Both the position numbers and the translations under genes were made by a program. Positions 34,003 through 48,087 of a stretch of DNA of 64,000 nt are shown piece by piece. The notes under the pieces were generated by a model. That model had not been told where the DNA came from and did not search any database. It worked only from the letters and a program-made list of their open reading frames with translations. Numbering within the stretch: position 1 is the stretch's first letter; every line of letters begins with the position of its first letter. The DNA lies in the NCBI RefSeq assembly GCF_021134715.1, contig NC_060027.1:992001-1056000 (forward strand), read 5' to 3'. This stretch comes from Daphnia pulex (taxonomy: Eukaryota > Arthropoda > Branchiopoda > Diplostraca > Daphniidae).

Positions 34003-37000
34003 TTTGTCTGTCAGTTCACGTAATTTGCACTGGCACTTTTCTTCTTCTTCTTCTTCTTCTTCACCTTTTGATATTCCTCTTTAGTAGGTGGTGGTGGTGA
34101 TGGCAAGGATTTCAAGTCAACCGGTATCCATCGTATCCACTCGCCTTCAAACCTGAAAACAAGGAAAAACATTCACTTTAAAAAACTTGAATGAAACGTC
34201 AATCCTTCACAATGAAATCAAAATTCCCATCGTTTGTTGGAGAACAATCCACGTGTGCAGGTAGACTTTGAACCGGTCATTATCATCACCACTACGTAGT
34301 ATCGAAGCAAACATGTTTATTAGACACTTAGACAGATAGAAATCAACTGTATCCGTTGTATTTTAAGAGAGACCGGCCGCTTTTGAAAGAAAGAAAGAAA
34401 GAAATCCATTGGGAAACGGAATTGCTGATGGATTCTCAATTGAATTAACTCTGAAATGGGCGAAAAATAAAGAAAGAGGTCCGTCACGTGTAGCAAACGC
34501 AAACGGACGGGTTCAACGACCGATTGTTTGTTTGGTTTGGTTGTTTTAAAAAGAAGACGGAAAATTCATTTTAAAATGGAATTCATTTTGGCCGTTTCCT
34601 CCTTCAGAGGCCGACCTTCAAACGAACTGCTCGTGACTCTTTTACGTTCCACCCGCGAGTCATAGCGACGACATTCCATTCATCCCGCGTGACACCACCA
34701 CACATCTGGTCCGTTTTCATTTTATTCTTAGACCACAACACCAGAAAAACATTCAATCCCAAAAAGCGAAATCGACCTGGAGAAATGGCCGAAAAACAAA
34801 GGATCGTCAAAACTCATTTTGGCATATTAAACAACAAATGGGAGTCCGACAGCACGAAATTCTTGGCCACTGAATTTTGACTTTATATCAAAGAGAAAAG
34901 AGACTTTTTTGGGTGCATCCTTTTTCTTTCTCGCTTCAATGGGGGGAACAAATCGCCAGACTCGTCGAGTTCATTGCCCTCGTCGGCCGGCCGACGCATC
35001 AAAACAACTCGCGGACAACAAGTCAACATTTCAAAAATGTGCCGAATTAACGAGAAATCCAAAATTGATAAAAATGAACAAAATTAAAGAAAAATAAAAA
35101 CAGAAATTCCATTCAAAAATTCTCGTTTTTTTTCTTCTTTTTTCGTCATTTGTTGTTATTATCATTAGATTTTTGTTTTGTTCATGACGTCATGAGGCAA
35201 CGACCACAAAACGCCATGCCACCCACCGACCGGCGTCTCGTCTCCTATCTCAGTCAAATAACTGGCGGGGGGAAAATCCAGAAATATTTCCACGTCGCAA
35301 ACTGAAATTAAAACGGGGAACTGAAAATGGGCCAAGCAAATTCAATGGGTTCAAACGGATCGGCCCAATCCAATAACTGGGAAAAAAAACAAATGATTGT
35401 CTGCCCCCGCCAATAAACAACAACGACGGACCATTTCCACTATATCTATTATCTAATGACGCTCGTAAAAGAGCAAACAAACAAATAAGTGCGTGAATTC
35501 GTGCGGGCGGTCTCGTCCCGTTTCTTTCTTCCGCACCGACGACCGAAATTAAAAAAAAAAAATGTTTTCATTCGAGTCGATTCAAAGCGGCTGCCGTCAT
35601 CCTCATTCACAATTTCCGTCACGAGCCATCCATTTTATTTAAACTAAATTCCTCCCCTAGTTACTCCCGTCCAATGTTGAGTAGAAGAAGAAGAAGAAAA
35701 GATTTCAAGTTTCACGCCAGTTACGGTTAGATGAGGGCGCCGTCTAAATTTAGACGACGACGGCTATGAAATGGCGTCGTAGCGAGCGACTCATCGTCTG
35801 GTTTTGTCTTTTTCGAAAATGAGCCACGCCTCCACCCAATTCGATGGTGGGCGTGGTTTCGCTACTCGTCGTGTGACGTCAGTGGCGCACACACCCCCCT
35901 CTAGCCGCTTCTTCTATCGATCCCACCCCCTACCACCACCCCACCACTCGACGTTCGAGTGCGTCCACGAAGGACGGTGGGAATTGGCGGTGTGGGATGT
36001 GACGTCATAACGTCAAACCCCGACTGAATTATTTTCAAAAGGCCGCTAGAGGTCATGGTTTAATGCGACGCACGTTTCCCGTACAATGTCTGTGGTGCGT
36101 AAATAAAAGGCAAGAGGGGAAACAACACGCATTTTTGATGGTTCATACCTTCAGTGACAGCTAGCGCCACCGCTGCTCCGTCCCAGACACACACACTGGT
36201 CAATATCCAACGGTTCACGACGCCGTGTCGGTGTTGTTTCTCTCGCCGCAACCCGGCCAATCCAACACGCAATTCATCACCAAAAAGGCAACAAAATCTG
36301 GCCGACTTTCAGACACAACTTTTTCTTTGGCAACCAATAAACGAATCGAGACGTCCAGACGAAAAAGTCACGACGCAAAAGATGGCCGCCACACTGTTGT
36401 CTGTCTCTCTCTCTCTGCGTGTTGTGTGGATAGGGGAACGAGGAGGTTTTTTGATGCACCACACTTTTCTCACACACACACACACTACAACACCATTTCA
36501 CTTTATTAGGAAACTGCCCAATAATCTTTTCAGTTTCTCTCTGGCAGCACACACGACGACACTGTTTTGAAGCACTTTCGTACGGATAATTATTGGCTTC
36601 CACTGGGGGGTCGTTCTAAATGCCCAAACAACTTTTGAGGACGCCTAGAAAGACGAAAACAAAACTCAGACTCGAATCAGACGACGACCGAGATACGAAA
36701 ACTCAAGAATGCGACGTGTGGACGAAAACACTCGACAGCAGAAAACGGAACGACAACATTCATCGCCGAGTCCCTGCCACTACTGATGTGGTTCTTCCCA
36801 AGGTTGCTTATTGCGTCGTAGGGGCTGGCACTGGCACACTACAGAGGACGGGTTTGGGTGGGCGGGAGCCGTCTGCATTTCTTTTCGAACAGCGACGTGT
36901 GCGCCATCTAGCGGCCAAAATTAGAACCAAGTACAAAAGTGGAACGACAAATAGAAACTAGAGGCCGCCGATGCGATCTCGTGCCCGCAGTTATTCAACA

Positions 37001-38325
37001 CTCGCGCGTACTGCGTAGGGGAATCGGCCGAATCGCAGTTCAAAGTGAAGAAAGATATACGAGTGCAAAAGACCAAAAGTAATAGAGAATATCATAATAA
37101 TAAATAATAATAACAAGAGAAAAGGAAGGAAAACCGTTAGGCAGGTAAAACCGGTTGTGATTTGACTCTGTCCGCTGCCTCTGCGAATCATCGTCACATC
37201 CAGCCATCCAGGGCGGAGAAGGAGAGACAAGAAATTTCTATTTGCTTGGTTTTTTTTAATTTTTCAACACGCCCAAGGGGAAACAGAAAAGAAAAGGCTG
37301 ACATGCCAATTAACATCCGGTCTAGGAGGTTGGGCTGGATTGTTGGTATGAGGAAGAGCTGGCGGCGTCACGAATAACAATTTTCGGCGCCTATGAAATA
37401 ATTTGTGCACGTACGACAACGTCTCCTGGTGGATCCTGGGGCAATCCTGGACGATATCTATTGAGCCATCGTCTGCCCGTCACTCACTGACAGTTTCAGA
37501 AAACAAACAAACAACAAACATCATCTCCCTCCTCATCCACCCACCGACCTCCCCTTATGGCTTCGATAAGACCGCAGATGAGAGTGGCCGGTTGGTTTGG
37601 GTGGCTGACGATGTTGGGTGACACCACAGACTCACGACGGACGGAACAGACAGACTCACGACGACACGATCGATCACAAGGCAGCAGCTCCCGCGATTCC
37701 CAAATTTTCATCTTCACCGCAACAACTTTGGGTTGTTGTTTCTGTTGCCGGCCCTCCTATCTGATTACCATTCGCAGCATTCCTGCCCATCACAACCTCC
37801 TCCTACCCTCCCGCCCGTCTCACAAATGATGGAACTTTGATCTCGTTTCGACGAATCCAAAAAGGTCAATCCGTTTTTGCATCCGTGGCGTTACAAGAAT
37901 AAATTCAATTGATGCTCAAGAATTGACCCGATCTGAAACTGGGAAATTTGGAGAATTCCGGAGAAATTTTTCAATTCCGCTCGAGTACATTTTACCGATT
38001 TTAAATACCGTAGTCAATGACGCATTTGGCCATTTCTTATTTTAAAATTTTTGCCCAATAGCCAGCCCCACCCATTTCTGTGTGTTTGTTCTTGTTTTCA
38101 TTTCTCGCTCCGTTCCCGTTTGTTGTTGTTGTTTGTGTCGACGTGCCAGTCACTTGTGAACCCGGAGCTTTTACGTTTCAACCTCCGGGGCACAATCAAA
38201 GTTTCAAAACAGTTCTCGTTGATCTGCTTCAGATCTACCCAGCTAGAGAGGCCTACGTGCCATCGTCACAAATTAATGCCACGAAAAGCTTGCGTGACAC
38301 ATGACACACATTTCACATTACACTG
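34003..38325 (-). promoter_or_regulatory. 5' UTR and upstream region of receptor copy A
   Basis: The first coding exon extends to 34152, where a CAG acceptor shows at least one upstream untranslated exon. I see no coding sequence in the 4 kb beyond. CRE-like TGACGTCA sites lie at 35185, 35874 and 36000. A perfect local palindrome, CGTCTAAATTTAGACG, lies at about 35742. A CTCF-like motif is at 36900-36918. A CT-rich/CA-rich stretch is at 36400-36485. All are repeated in unit B, so regulation of the two copies was probably alike at duplication. Confidence 0.5.
36900..36918 (-). promoter_or_regulatory. CTCF-like motif upstream of receptor A
   Basis: The minus strand reads TTGGCCGCTAGATGGCGCAC, which fits the CTCF core closely. 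The same motif is in unit B at 50981-50999. Occupancy is not shown. Confidence 0.4.
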
Positions 38326-39431
38326 CGCTTAAATGATTAATGACGACGAAAGAACGGCATCATTTTTTAATTTTTCAGGATTGCGTATGGAAGAAAAGTT
38401 ACATTGAGTTAACAGAATGTACAATAAACTTAATGGGTCATCTATAATTTGTACTCCAGTTGTTGAAACGCCTTTGTGTTTTCGACATTTTCTCTTTTTT
38501 CCTAAGTGCGCGTCTTCCACTTAAATCTTGATGAATTGTGTCCCTGTTGTTTTTGAGCGAGAGTAGAACGAAACGAGAAAAACAGGATATGTTCTAAATC
38601 TATGCTATCGGTTGCAACACCAGAGAAAATATTCAAAAATCCTGTAACGAAGCTTGCCCTACATCGAAAAGGAATTTTCTCTCATTAATGCAGCCTTTTG
38701 GCAATTCGCACTACTGAAACAATGAAGGTATCAGTATTACGAAGTCGGAAACGAGTTAACTGTGACAAGAACGTACAAGTACGATCCACCGACTCTACTG
38801 CGGAAAGACATACAAAGTTGGAACGGAAAAGTGGGATTGAACAGCCTACTTGAAACGGAAAATGGCAATTAACACGCAACAGTAAACCCAAGGCTGAGAC
38901 TGACGTTGAGACTTCCTCCAACACATTTCGACTCTATTAGACTTCCAAGTACCTGACAAGAGAACTGCTAACACTGTGTGGTAACATTTTAAAAGCTTTG
39001 AACATGGGGGAGTGCATTACTCGGAAAAGCTTTTGCCTTTTACATCAAGTGCATTCAACCATAGTTAAGAAATGAACGGGAATCTACTCACTTGCATGTG
39101 TGTTGTGATCACAATTCCAAGATTCGTCCAACTATTTCCAAGAGTTGATTATGGTCCATGTAAAATTCAACTTCTGGATGCAACTGCAACTGCAAGCCCC
39201 CGCGCTTGACAAACATGAACAAACAAGCGTAAAAGTGAATACAAAGTTACTTACGAATCTTTCAAACGGTATACGATACAATAATGATACAATACCATTC
39301 AAACAAACCTGTTTGTAGTTACACAATTCCTGAAATAGAGCTCCTGAGAATAGGGGAAAAAATATATTCCGATCCGATGTTTTAGAGAGAGAAAAGAGTC
39401 AAATCAATTTTTGAATGAAAGAGATTTCGAA
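38326..39431. other. Spacer between duplication units
   Basis: About 1.1 kb unique to this place, between the 5' end of unit A and the 3' end of unit B. No supported gene or repeat. It could hold the old 3' flank of receptor B or the breakpoint remnant. Confidence 0.5.
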
Positions 39432-39852
39432 ATGCACTGTATAAATATTATTCGTAATTTGACACGCATACAAACAAAGCATCGTTGACCAGTCTGTTTT
39501 TCGGCATCTGTGTTATCCACAACGTCAGGGGGGTATTTTTTTTTCCTTCTTTCCGGCAGCTGCAAAAGTCATTTTTTTTTTTGTTTAAACAGGGCGTATA
39601 TACATTGGCTTGAGGTTACATGTATAGATATATACATTAATATATAAGTACAAAGAGTACACTGAAAAAAGAAAATGGTCAGAAAATGAATGAGGGAGAT
39701 ATTTAACGAGACTTTGTTTTTTGTTTGCAAATTCACTGGTTTGTTTCCGTTATGAGCTAGTCCCTGTTTGTGGGTAACTGACAGACAAAACATTGATTTG
39801 CACGAGGTAGATTTACAAATCGGAGGAGACTGAGAGAGAAAGTGGAGTTTCA

Positions 39853-42800
39853 TCAACATTCCGTGTTGTTATGCCGACGCTGTTTCAAAATGCCCAAGAC
39901 GTAACCGTTTGACGCACTGCCGTTGCTTACATAACTTCCTTTACTATCTTCACTAGCCATGGAGGTAGTGCCTTTGGAGCTTTCGCTCTTGCTGCCATTG
40001 CCATTCGCTGCAATTTGACCGCCAGGATTTTTCACCAAGATGTAGGCTCCGCCCCTATCGTGTGGAAAAAGGACTGGAACATGATCGTCATCACCGACCT
40101 CTTCTTCCCTTATACCTTCTTCACCACCTTCGTCACTTCTTCTACTCTCTAACAGCAGGTTAGAAGTCAGTGGAATCTCTTCACCCGTGTGTCGTTCATC
40201 ATCAATTTGCACAATCTGATCACTAGCGTAATGACGAAATCTGGATAAAGGGTCACCCATGAGATACTCATCAAACTCTGAATCTCCTTCGGGTAGCGAC
40301 ATCAACGTTTCGTTCAGGAGTTGAGTTTCTTGCTCATAGTGGGCCTTGGGTGCCGCCCGGGCACTCACGCCGGCGTCCGAATGGAAAAACGAGACACTGG
40401 CAAACTGCACTGGAACCTGTTCAGAGGAAACAAATCAGAGATCTTGATAGAAGAAATACATCATCGTTACGACGCCAATCTGATGTTACGTCGGGCAAGA
40501 GATTTTCGATGAGGTCGATGAAGGTGGGTCGTCTTTTGGCAACATATTGCCAACAGCTTTCCATGAGATTGTAGAGCCTGTCTGGACAACCTTCGGGCCG
40601 TTCCATAACGCCGCCATCAATCACGTACTTGAGAACCTGCTCGTTAGTCAAACCCTGATAGGGTTGCGAGGCGAGAGTCGCCATTTCCCACAACACGACG
40701 CCAAAACTCCAGACATCGCATTGAGAGGTGTAGACACCGTCTCGTAGTGATTCGGGTGCCATCCATCGAACGGGTAAAAGTCCTTTGCCGCCTTTGCGGT
40801 AATAATCCGTTTCGTAAATATCGCGCGTTAGCCCAAAATCGCCAATCTTGACGGTCATGTCGCCAGCCACCATGCAATTCCGAGCTGCTAAATCACGATG
40901 AACGTACTTCTTCTCCGATAAGTACATCATGCCATCGGCAATTTCGATGGCCATCTTCAATATGCACTGAATAATGAAACGAAATGGATGAGGAAATGAA
41001 AACGATTAAGGGCAACTTATTTCATTTACCTTTAGGGTAGGCGGTTGTCGACCTTCGGTGACGTTTTCTTCGCAGTCTGGACGGTGAGAGCGTAGATATG
41101 ACTTCAAGTCTCCGTTAGCCATCAACTCCATAATGACCAAAGTGGGTTGAGCTTTAGAGACAACTCCCAATAGTTTGAGGACATGATTAGCGTTAAATTC
41201 CCTGCGACAATGGTGAAAAGTAAATCAATCAATTCAAACGGGATGAAACGTTTTGAACTATTTTACTTCATGACAGAAGCTTCTGTAAGGAATTCCATTC
41301 GCTCCTTCACATTGGCTTTTTCATTGACCGTTTTGATGGCACATTTCACTTCAGGCTGGTTAGGAACTGTGTTACGTAGAAGGCCTTCGTAGACCATACC
41401 GAAAGAGCCCTGACCCAGTTCACGGAGGATGACGACATTGTCACGGGCCACTTCCCACTCATCGGGGACGTATTCTAATCAAACAGAATCGTGATTACAG
41501 ACCAAATAAAATAATTTTGATGAAGACAAATTACTGTGATAATCCGGATTAATTGAGACCGTTCCATGGTCATCCTTATACTTTTTGTTTTTAATAAAGT
41601 AATATCCAAGAACAACGGCCAGCAAAATCACAACCAATAGGACGACGACGAAGATACCCGATATCATGCTACCAGTCATTCCATTAAAATGTTCCTGTAA
41701 GTTAAATAGATGACGGTCAATCGAAATTCAATTACAAGTCGTAAGGACAAGACAAAATCACACCTCGATGAGGAAACAAACGTCCTTGGTAGGTGGTCCA
41801 GGTCCAGCCAAAGAAACCGCTCGTACTTGAACGCAATAGTTACCCGGTATTAAATCGACCATTAATTTAGTGCGTTGGCTTTCCACAAAGTCCTTCCGGC
41901 GAACGCATTCTCTAACAACTTTGCCCTGAACGATAGAAATTTCTAATCAGGAATTTGTTTCGAGAAAGTAAACAGAATGCAGATCTACATTATCTGATCG
42001 TCTGTACTCCAGGAGATATTTTTTAATTAGTCCGTTGGGATCCTCCGGTTCATTCCAACCAATTTTAATCGATCGAGACGTGTTATTCGATTCGTATCTC
42101 ACTACACCACCAACGATATCATCCGCGAAATCTATTTGTAAAAATTGGTAAAAATTTAATCTGAAATTACTGACCAGGACTTAATTGAACATTATTTATT
42201 TACCACTCTGTTTAGTGCGAGCCGAAGTCAAGGCGGCAGTCATACTGCACAAAGTCCTATTTGTGAAGGGATCGTGGTCGTGACAAGCAATCACTTTGAT
42301 AGTATATTCGGCGTAGTGTCGTACACCGACCACAGTGTAACTCGTTCCCGTCACTTTTTGATAAAAAGTGATCAGCCGATTATTGCCATCGTAGAAATTG
42401 GTGTGATTTTCACCGGGCGCAATTCCAATGGCTTGATTGTGAGAAGAATTAATCGTGGGCTTGTCTTCGGGGAATTCTATGGCGTTGTTGTCTGGATCTC
42501 CAATTTCAGTCGTCGTATCAACATGTCGTTTTTTGCGGCCGAGGACACTGAAACAACGGGGAACAATTTGCAAATTAATCTCCGATAGAAAACAAAGAGG
42601 CAAAATGGGAAAAAAATTGACTAACATAGTGTCTTTGATGTAGATTTTATCATGGAGAAAGTTTTCAAATTCAATTTTGAATTGTTGCTCTTTTTCCTTC
42701 TTCTCCAGAGTCACTTTGTCATTTGTCCCAGTGCATTGGCAACATTTGCCTTGCTGAGCACTGCCACCGCCACTTTCGGGGTTGTTGTTTCCTTCAGGAG

Positions 42801-45800
42801 ACGCTGCAAAAATACTTGGATCGCCGAATATTGAAGTCCGGTTATCGGGCGATGTCTCCTCCAAAACTGGCTTCTTCGTTTCACTAACAACCAATGAACT
42901 AGCATCTAAAGCAAGAATCAAATTTGATAAAATCAGTTAAAGTGTTTTTTGTTTTTTGTTTTTTTCTTTTTTAATCAACAAGAAATATCTTTAAAGTATG
43001 AAATTCTTACGTTCAGCGCAAGTATCGAGTTTGTCAAAGTAGTCTTGGTCGTCTTTACGCCAACTGCCAGTGACGATGTAATGTGTCACAATTCCATTAG
43101 GGTTGATTGGAGGTTTCCAGTCAATAACCAGTTCTGAACTGGAATTCGCAGAAGCCCTCAAATCTTCCGGTTGGTCGGGTTCTATGCAAAAAAATAAAAA
43201 TAAATAAAACAAAACAAAAAAAGTGATGAAAGAAAGAAATAAAAATATTTCAACACAAGACTGAATACATTACATGAATCATGACTTATTTACCTGCTGG
43301 ACTTGTTCTTTCGTATAAAATTGGACTACGTGCGCCAATTCGTTTGCCAGTTTGTTGGGGCGCTACTGTGTACGTCTGTACATAGATGGCGTATTGAGTG
43401 TAAGGCTTGAGATAAGTAATAATGTTCATTTCGTTCTCTTCGGGTTCAGCATCATGATTAGCAGCGACATCAATTGTAGTCCATCTAATAAAAGGAAAAT
43501 TGATAATTCATGAAAAATTATATGAACGATAATGGTAAACATACCCATCACCACCGCAAGCGTCACGACGGTCAAAATATGAGACGTTTTTATAAGGCGC
43601 CTCAATGTATGAGATTACATAACCTAATAACTGACGTTTGTCAGCCAATGTAGCTCTGAAATTATTCCAGCTTAATTGCATGCTTTTGTCCGACTTATTA
43701 ACAATAGTGACGTTTAGAACTTGTTCGTCACACGTCGCCTTATCGCCATTCGACCACGGTGAAATGTCCACGTCCGAGTGCTTAAACGCCAAAGTTCCTG
43801 GAACGGTACTGGAGTTGACGAGCTCTTCGATTAAATTCAAACACAACTTGGGATTGAAATGGAACAACATCTTTTTAAAGATTGTCAAATTCTGTGTCTT
43901 GGGCCACAGCTGCTGCAAATTTTGATTGTCCTGAACAGTCAACGCGTATCTAGAAACATAAATAAATTGAGGAATTTAAAACATTGACATATTCACAAGG
44001 GAAACTAGGCACTTACTCGTCGTCGAAATTTTTGCTCCCAATGGAATGTTCCGTTTCCGGTTTCCCGGTAATGTTCCTGAGACTCTTGAAGAAACTGAGC
44101 GACAAGATGGGAAAGGAGCGCGTGATTTTGAGAACTCCTTTAATCACTTCGATGCTGCCGAGACTCCTTTCCAGTTCCTGGATGATGTTGTCGCCTCCTT
44201 TGATCTGCATTTCCAGGTCGCCATCGATTGTTGTGCATCCACGCAACTTTTGGACCGTTTCGATGTTGCTAACAAACAATCCCTTGCACACCTTGGGACA
44301 AGGACCTGATCAAAATTGGAAAATGGAGAAATTGAGGCAAATTTCCAGTCAATAAATCAATGGAGAAATTTACCTTGACAGGGAACGCAGGTAAAATAAT
44401 GTAGAGTATCATTGTGATTTATTTTTTTTTCCTGAAAGCCTGGCGGACATTCCTGGATTAAAATGAATGGTCATTAAACAATTAATCAATCAATTCGGTG
44501 CAATAGTTTTAATGCATCACAAGAATTCACAACCGGAAATTCCATTACTTACCAAGATGCATTCTCCCGACTCAGCAAAGACCTTCCAATTCTTTTTGAC
44601 GTACGGATATTCCTGGACAGATTGGCGTGGGGGTAGCATGGTGATGCACTCGACGTCGGTGACGCATCGCCGCTTCATAAACTAAACACAAGACAAGAAG
44701 AAAAGAAGAAAATATTTTTCAAGTGAAAGTGGCGACGATTGGATTCCCTTCCAAACTGGTCGACGTGCACAGGAAAGAGCAGCTCGTGTGTCTTTGATCG
44801 TTTGAATGTAATTGAATAGGAGTCAGATAGTTAAACAACCAATTGGCGACGGCGGATCAAGTGCGCCCGCTCCGCAATTCGAAACTAGAACACGTCCAAT
44901 GAACGAGGCCAAGAGAGAAAGTTTCCTGCAAGATGTGGAGGTGAAAAATTCTTACCAAGTAATGGCCAGGAGGACAGACGGATCGGCATTCGTCGTTGTG
45001 GATGACGTGTTTGCAAACGTCGCACTGGTTGCTCTGGCCGCCACTGCACCCACCGGCGCACTCCTCGTGACAGCAGCGCATATCGGACGGACGCCCGACA
45101 TCCCTCGTCATCACGCTGCACGCTCCGCTGACGCCTTGACCGCATTGGTCGCAAACTATCAACAAATCAACACCAAAGATTATTTTTAAATTTCAAAATT
45201 TCAATAAAGCCAAAATTAAAAATAAAAAACAAAATAAAGGAATCGGAAAAACGAATGAAAAATGAGATGTCGCGCCCCGCCGATTTAAAATGGCCCGTCG
45301 TCGATAAACTGGCGACCAAAGAGACTCCCGTTACTCACCAACCATTTAAGGACACAACAGCGACCGAGTGAAATGATTGCCATTTCTCGTTCCGTCCCCC
45401 CAACAGACGATGATTTCATTATCTTTTCCTATCGTCGAAATATTTCGAAACTTAAAACAACAAGTCAATAATCTCCAGAGACCCAAAGTTGTTGCCATTC
45501 AGGGTCGCCGTTTTTAATGATCTTGTCGGTTTAAAGGGCAAGTCGCTCGTCCGCTCGCTCGCCAGATGAATCAGCAGCTCGTATTTGGGTTAGAAACTTA
45601 TCGATCCAAGTTGGTGGTGTCTCCAAAAGATTGGAACTCTCGTCTCCGGATGTCGCCGCTGTCGTCGAACCTTTTCTTCTTCTTGTTTTCATTTATCCCC
45701 TCTCTCTCTCTCTTTCTCTCGCTGTTGTTTTTCTTTCTTTGCGTAAGGAATTCCAAAAAAACAACAATAAAAAAGAGCAGAACAACAACAACAAGAGGAA

Positions 45801-48087
45801 GGAGAAATCCAAGTCATGGCCGCTGGCAGTGCCAAGGCTTTGCCACAACAACTCGATTTGACAATCATCTCGACAGCTTTTTTTGGCATTCAATTCCCCC
45901 CCCCCCCCCCTGGTACTCAAGGCAAAACAGCAAATGCCCCTCGAGCCTTATCGTCTTTTCGAATCCTCGTGTTGTTGATTTATTTTTGTTTGTCCAAGTG
46001 GTTGGCTGCCCTGAACGCACGACTCGACCAACTGGTTTCTTCCTTAACCGTTTTCGGCGGTAAAGGGGAGGGGGGGGATTCAATTAAACGCACTAATAAC
46101 TCGGATAGAGCGGCGCATGATTCATTCATTCATCATGGGAAATGGCGTGGCAAGAAACCGCAAGAAAAACTGACCTTTCTGGCAGTCGTCGTTGTTCCAA
46201 CAAAGTCGGCGACCATCTCCACCGGCTGGACAACGATCCTGACATTTCGGACATTCGCTGGCCCTTTTATTACCCTGTAAATAACAGAAGGAAAGCAAAT
46301 GAAAAATGAGATCAACAAATAAGTCAAGAACAAGACACTGCCGTCCCGAACAGAACAGAATCTGATGGACGGCCAAGCGTCTCCGCCGGGAGTTTTCGAT
46401 GCCGCAGTTACGCGAGACCGGAAAAGTCGAAGATATTCGACATCCGTTCCCCGACTCAGCTCCTTCATCTTCCAGTTTCATCCATTCGCATTTTCGAAAT
46501 TCCGGATGAAACGAGGAGGCGCAAACTCGCTCTCACATTCCTTTGAGCCACACTAGATGGCATTTGGTCAGATTCTGGGCTGGGCTGGGCTCAATCTCAT
46601 TCTCTCCTTTGCAAATGAAACAAAACAGCCAAACAAACACGAAAACCGGTTGTCCCGATTCCCTTCCATGACGAACAAACAACACGAGTGTCACGCAGGC
46701 ACACAAGACACACTTCCACTTAAGGCGAAAGAATGACGAAATAACCGTCGACACAATTCAAACAACGTAAATAATGACCTGGATGAAATGATTGAGGCGG
46801 CCGGAATGACCAATTCGGCCCCAATCGATCGATTCCACGTAGCAGAGATTTGGATTTTTTTCAATGAGGACGGATCCGCGCTGCAGTTCCGCCAACGATT
46901 TCAGTCCAATTTCCTGTTGGGTGAATCCGAGATTCACCCAAATGTTAAAACAGATAAATCGACACGACATATTAGCAAGAAACGCCAAATTAACCAAATA
47001 AAATGAACGTACCTGTAGTTGCATGAGTTCATAAACGACGAATGAGAAATCGAAAAGGAGCTGCTGGCCGCGGATGACGGCCAAATTGGGAAACAGTTGG
47101 CCGATGGAGCGTAGGCCAAAGACGCGGTAAAAAAGCAAATAGCCCGTGATTTCCCGCAAGGCCGGGAAGCTGCGATTATTCAAGTCGCTGGCAAAGTCCA
47201 AATTTTCCATCAAAACAATGTGAAGGAAACCTTCCACCACTCGGCAGCCCTCCAATTCCGAAAATTGTTGGGGGCCGTTCCGGACTTCGATACTGGGACA
47301 AACTGGTCGAAACGAGAACAATTGGTTACACAAACTATTTCAAAAACACTCGGTGGGCGTGAACCCAACGAACGTGCGCCGCTTAAATTGCACACCACAA
47401 AAAATGGCATCCCCCCATCATTGCCCCATCAGCTTCGAATCGGAATCATCTTGGCGCCAGTAAATCGATTAAAAGTTAAAAGTAAAATAAGAGATGAAAA
47501 GTTCAAATTTCGTAAAATGACCCAGCGGTCAGGAATTTAATTCTGCTCCTATTTGACCGAAATGTCAAATGAAATCTATTAAACATCTCATCTCATCACC
47601 CCGGATGAAAACATTTGAAACTGAGACTGTTGATTATTCTGGTTTGAGAAATCCACAGAGTCCCAGTCGACTCGGTACGGTTCGCCCCGACACCTGACAA
47701 TATCGTCAGTGACGTCACGCATGTGCGTGTTTTGTTGTTTTCTACTCCAGGACGATAATGAGAACGGATGTGACGACGACGTTTGTTGACTTTCTCGTTG
47801 CGACTACCAACCGTGGAACCAAGATGTGACGTCAAAGAAGACTTACTCTCTTTCTCCCTGAGAGGCTGATAGGCGTCGATGGACGAAATGGGAAGGGCCG
47901 GTAGAGCCTGGCCGAGAGAAGTGGCTCCAGTCACGTCGAGAAAGATCACGAAAACGACAAGGATGGCCAGGAAAAAGCCTCCTCGCCGTCGACTCCTTAA
48001 TGCAGGACATGTTCTGCGATCGACTTGACGAAACGAGCCGCCAATCAACCGATCCGGATCGTTGGTTATCCGATCGTCAACGACCAT
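39853..48087 (-). CDS. InR: Insulin-like receptor tyrosine kinase, copy B
   Basis: Nineteen exons: 47847-48087, 47013-47302, 46779-46913, 46175-46274, 44956-45155, 44553-44681, 44374-44452, 44017-44305, 43545-43949, 43294-43484, 43011-43181, 42204-42905, 41989-42131, 41764-41925, 41535-41694, 41267-41474, 41030-41201, 40490-40966, 39853-40416; 1605 aa. Domain order equals copy A: signal segment, L1, furin-like, L2, fibronectin III, cleavage site GRKKRH, transmembrane segment (about 1090-1110), NPDY, kinase, tail. Kinase loops are canonical: [42 protein letters not shown]. The exon 42204-42905 fuses two exons of copy A because the 39-nt intron equivalent lost its splice sites and reads openly, adding about 16 residues before the cleavage site. 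The ligand-binding half is almost identical to copy A; the kinase half is not. The protein ends NNTEC. Confidence 0.93.

Larger units (their letters stand above)
25409..38325 (-). repeat. Tandem duplication unit A (about 12.9 kb)
   Basis: Direct repeat partner of 39432-52395 (offset about 14.04-14.09 kb). It holds insulin receptor copy A, its 3' UTR and about 4 kb upstream. From about 29.65 kb to 38.3 kb it is almost identical to unit B, introns included; from 25.98 to 29.65 kb it differs markedly except for short islands. Borders are GCACTGTATAAATATTATTC at the 3' side and CATGACAC near 38310 at the 5' side. Confidence 0.9.

Noticed and set aside
36154..36570. 138-codon plus ORF upstream of receptor A and its copy at 50236-50673
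   Set aside because: Indels between the two units break the frame differently, and there is no family resemblance.
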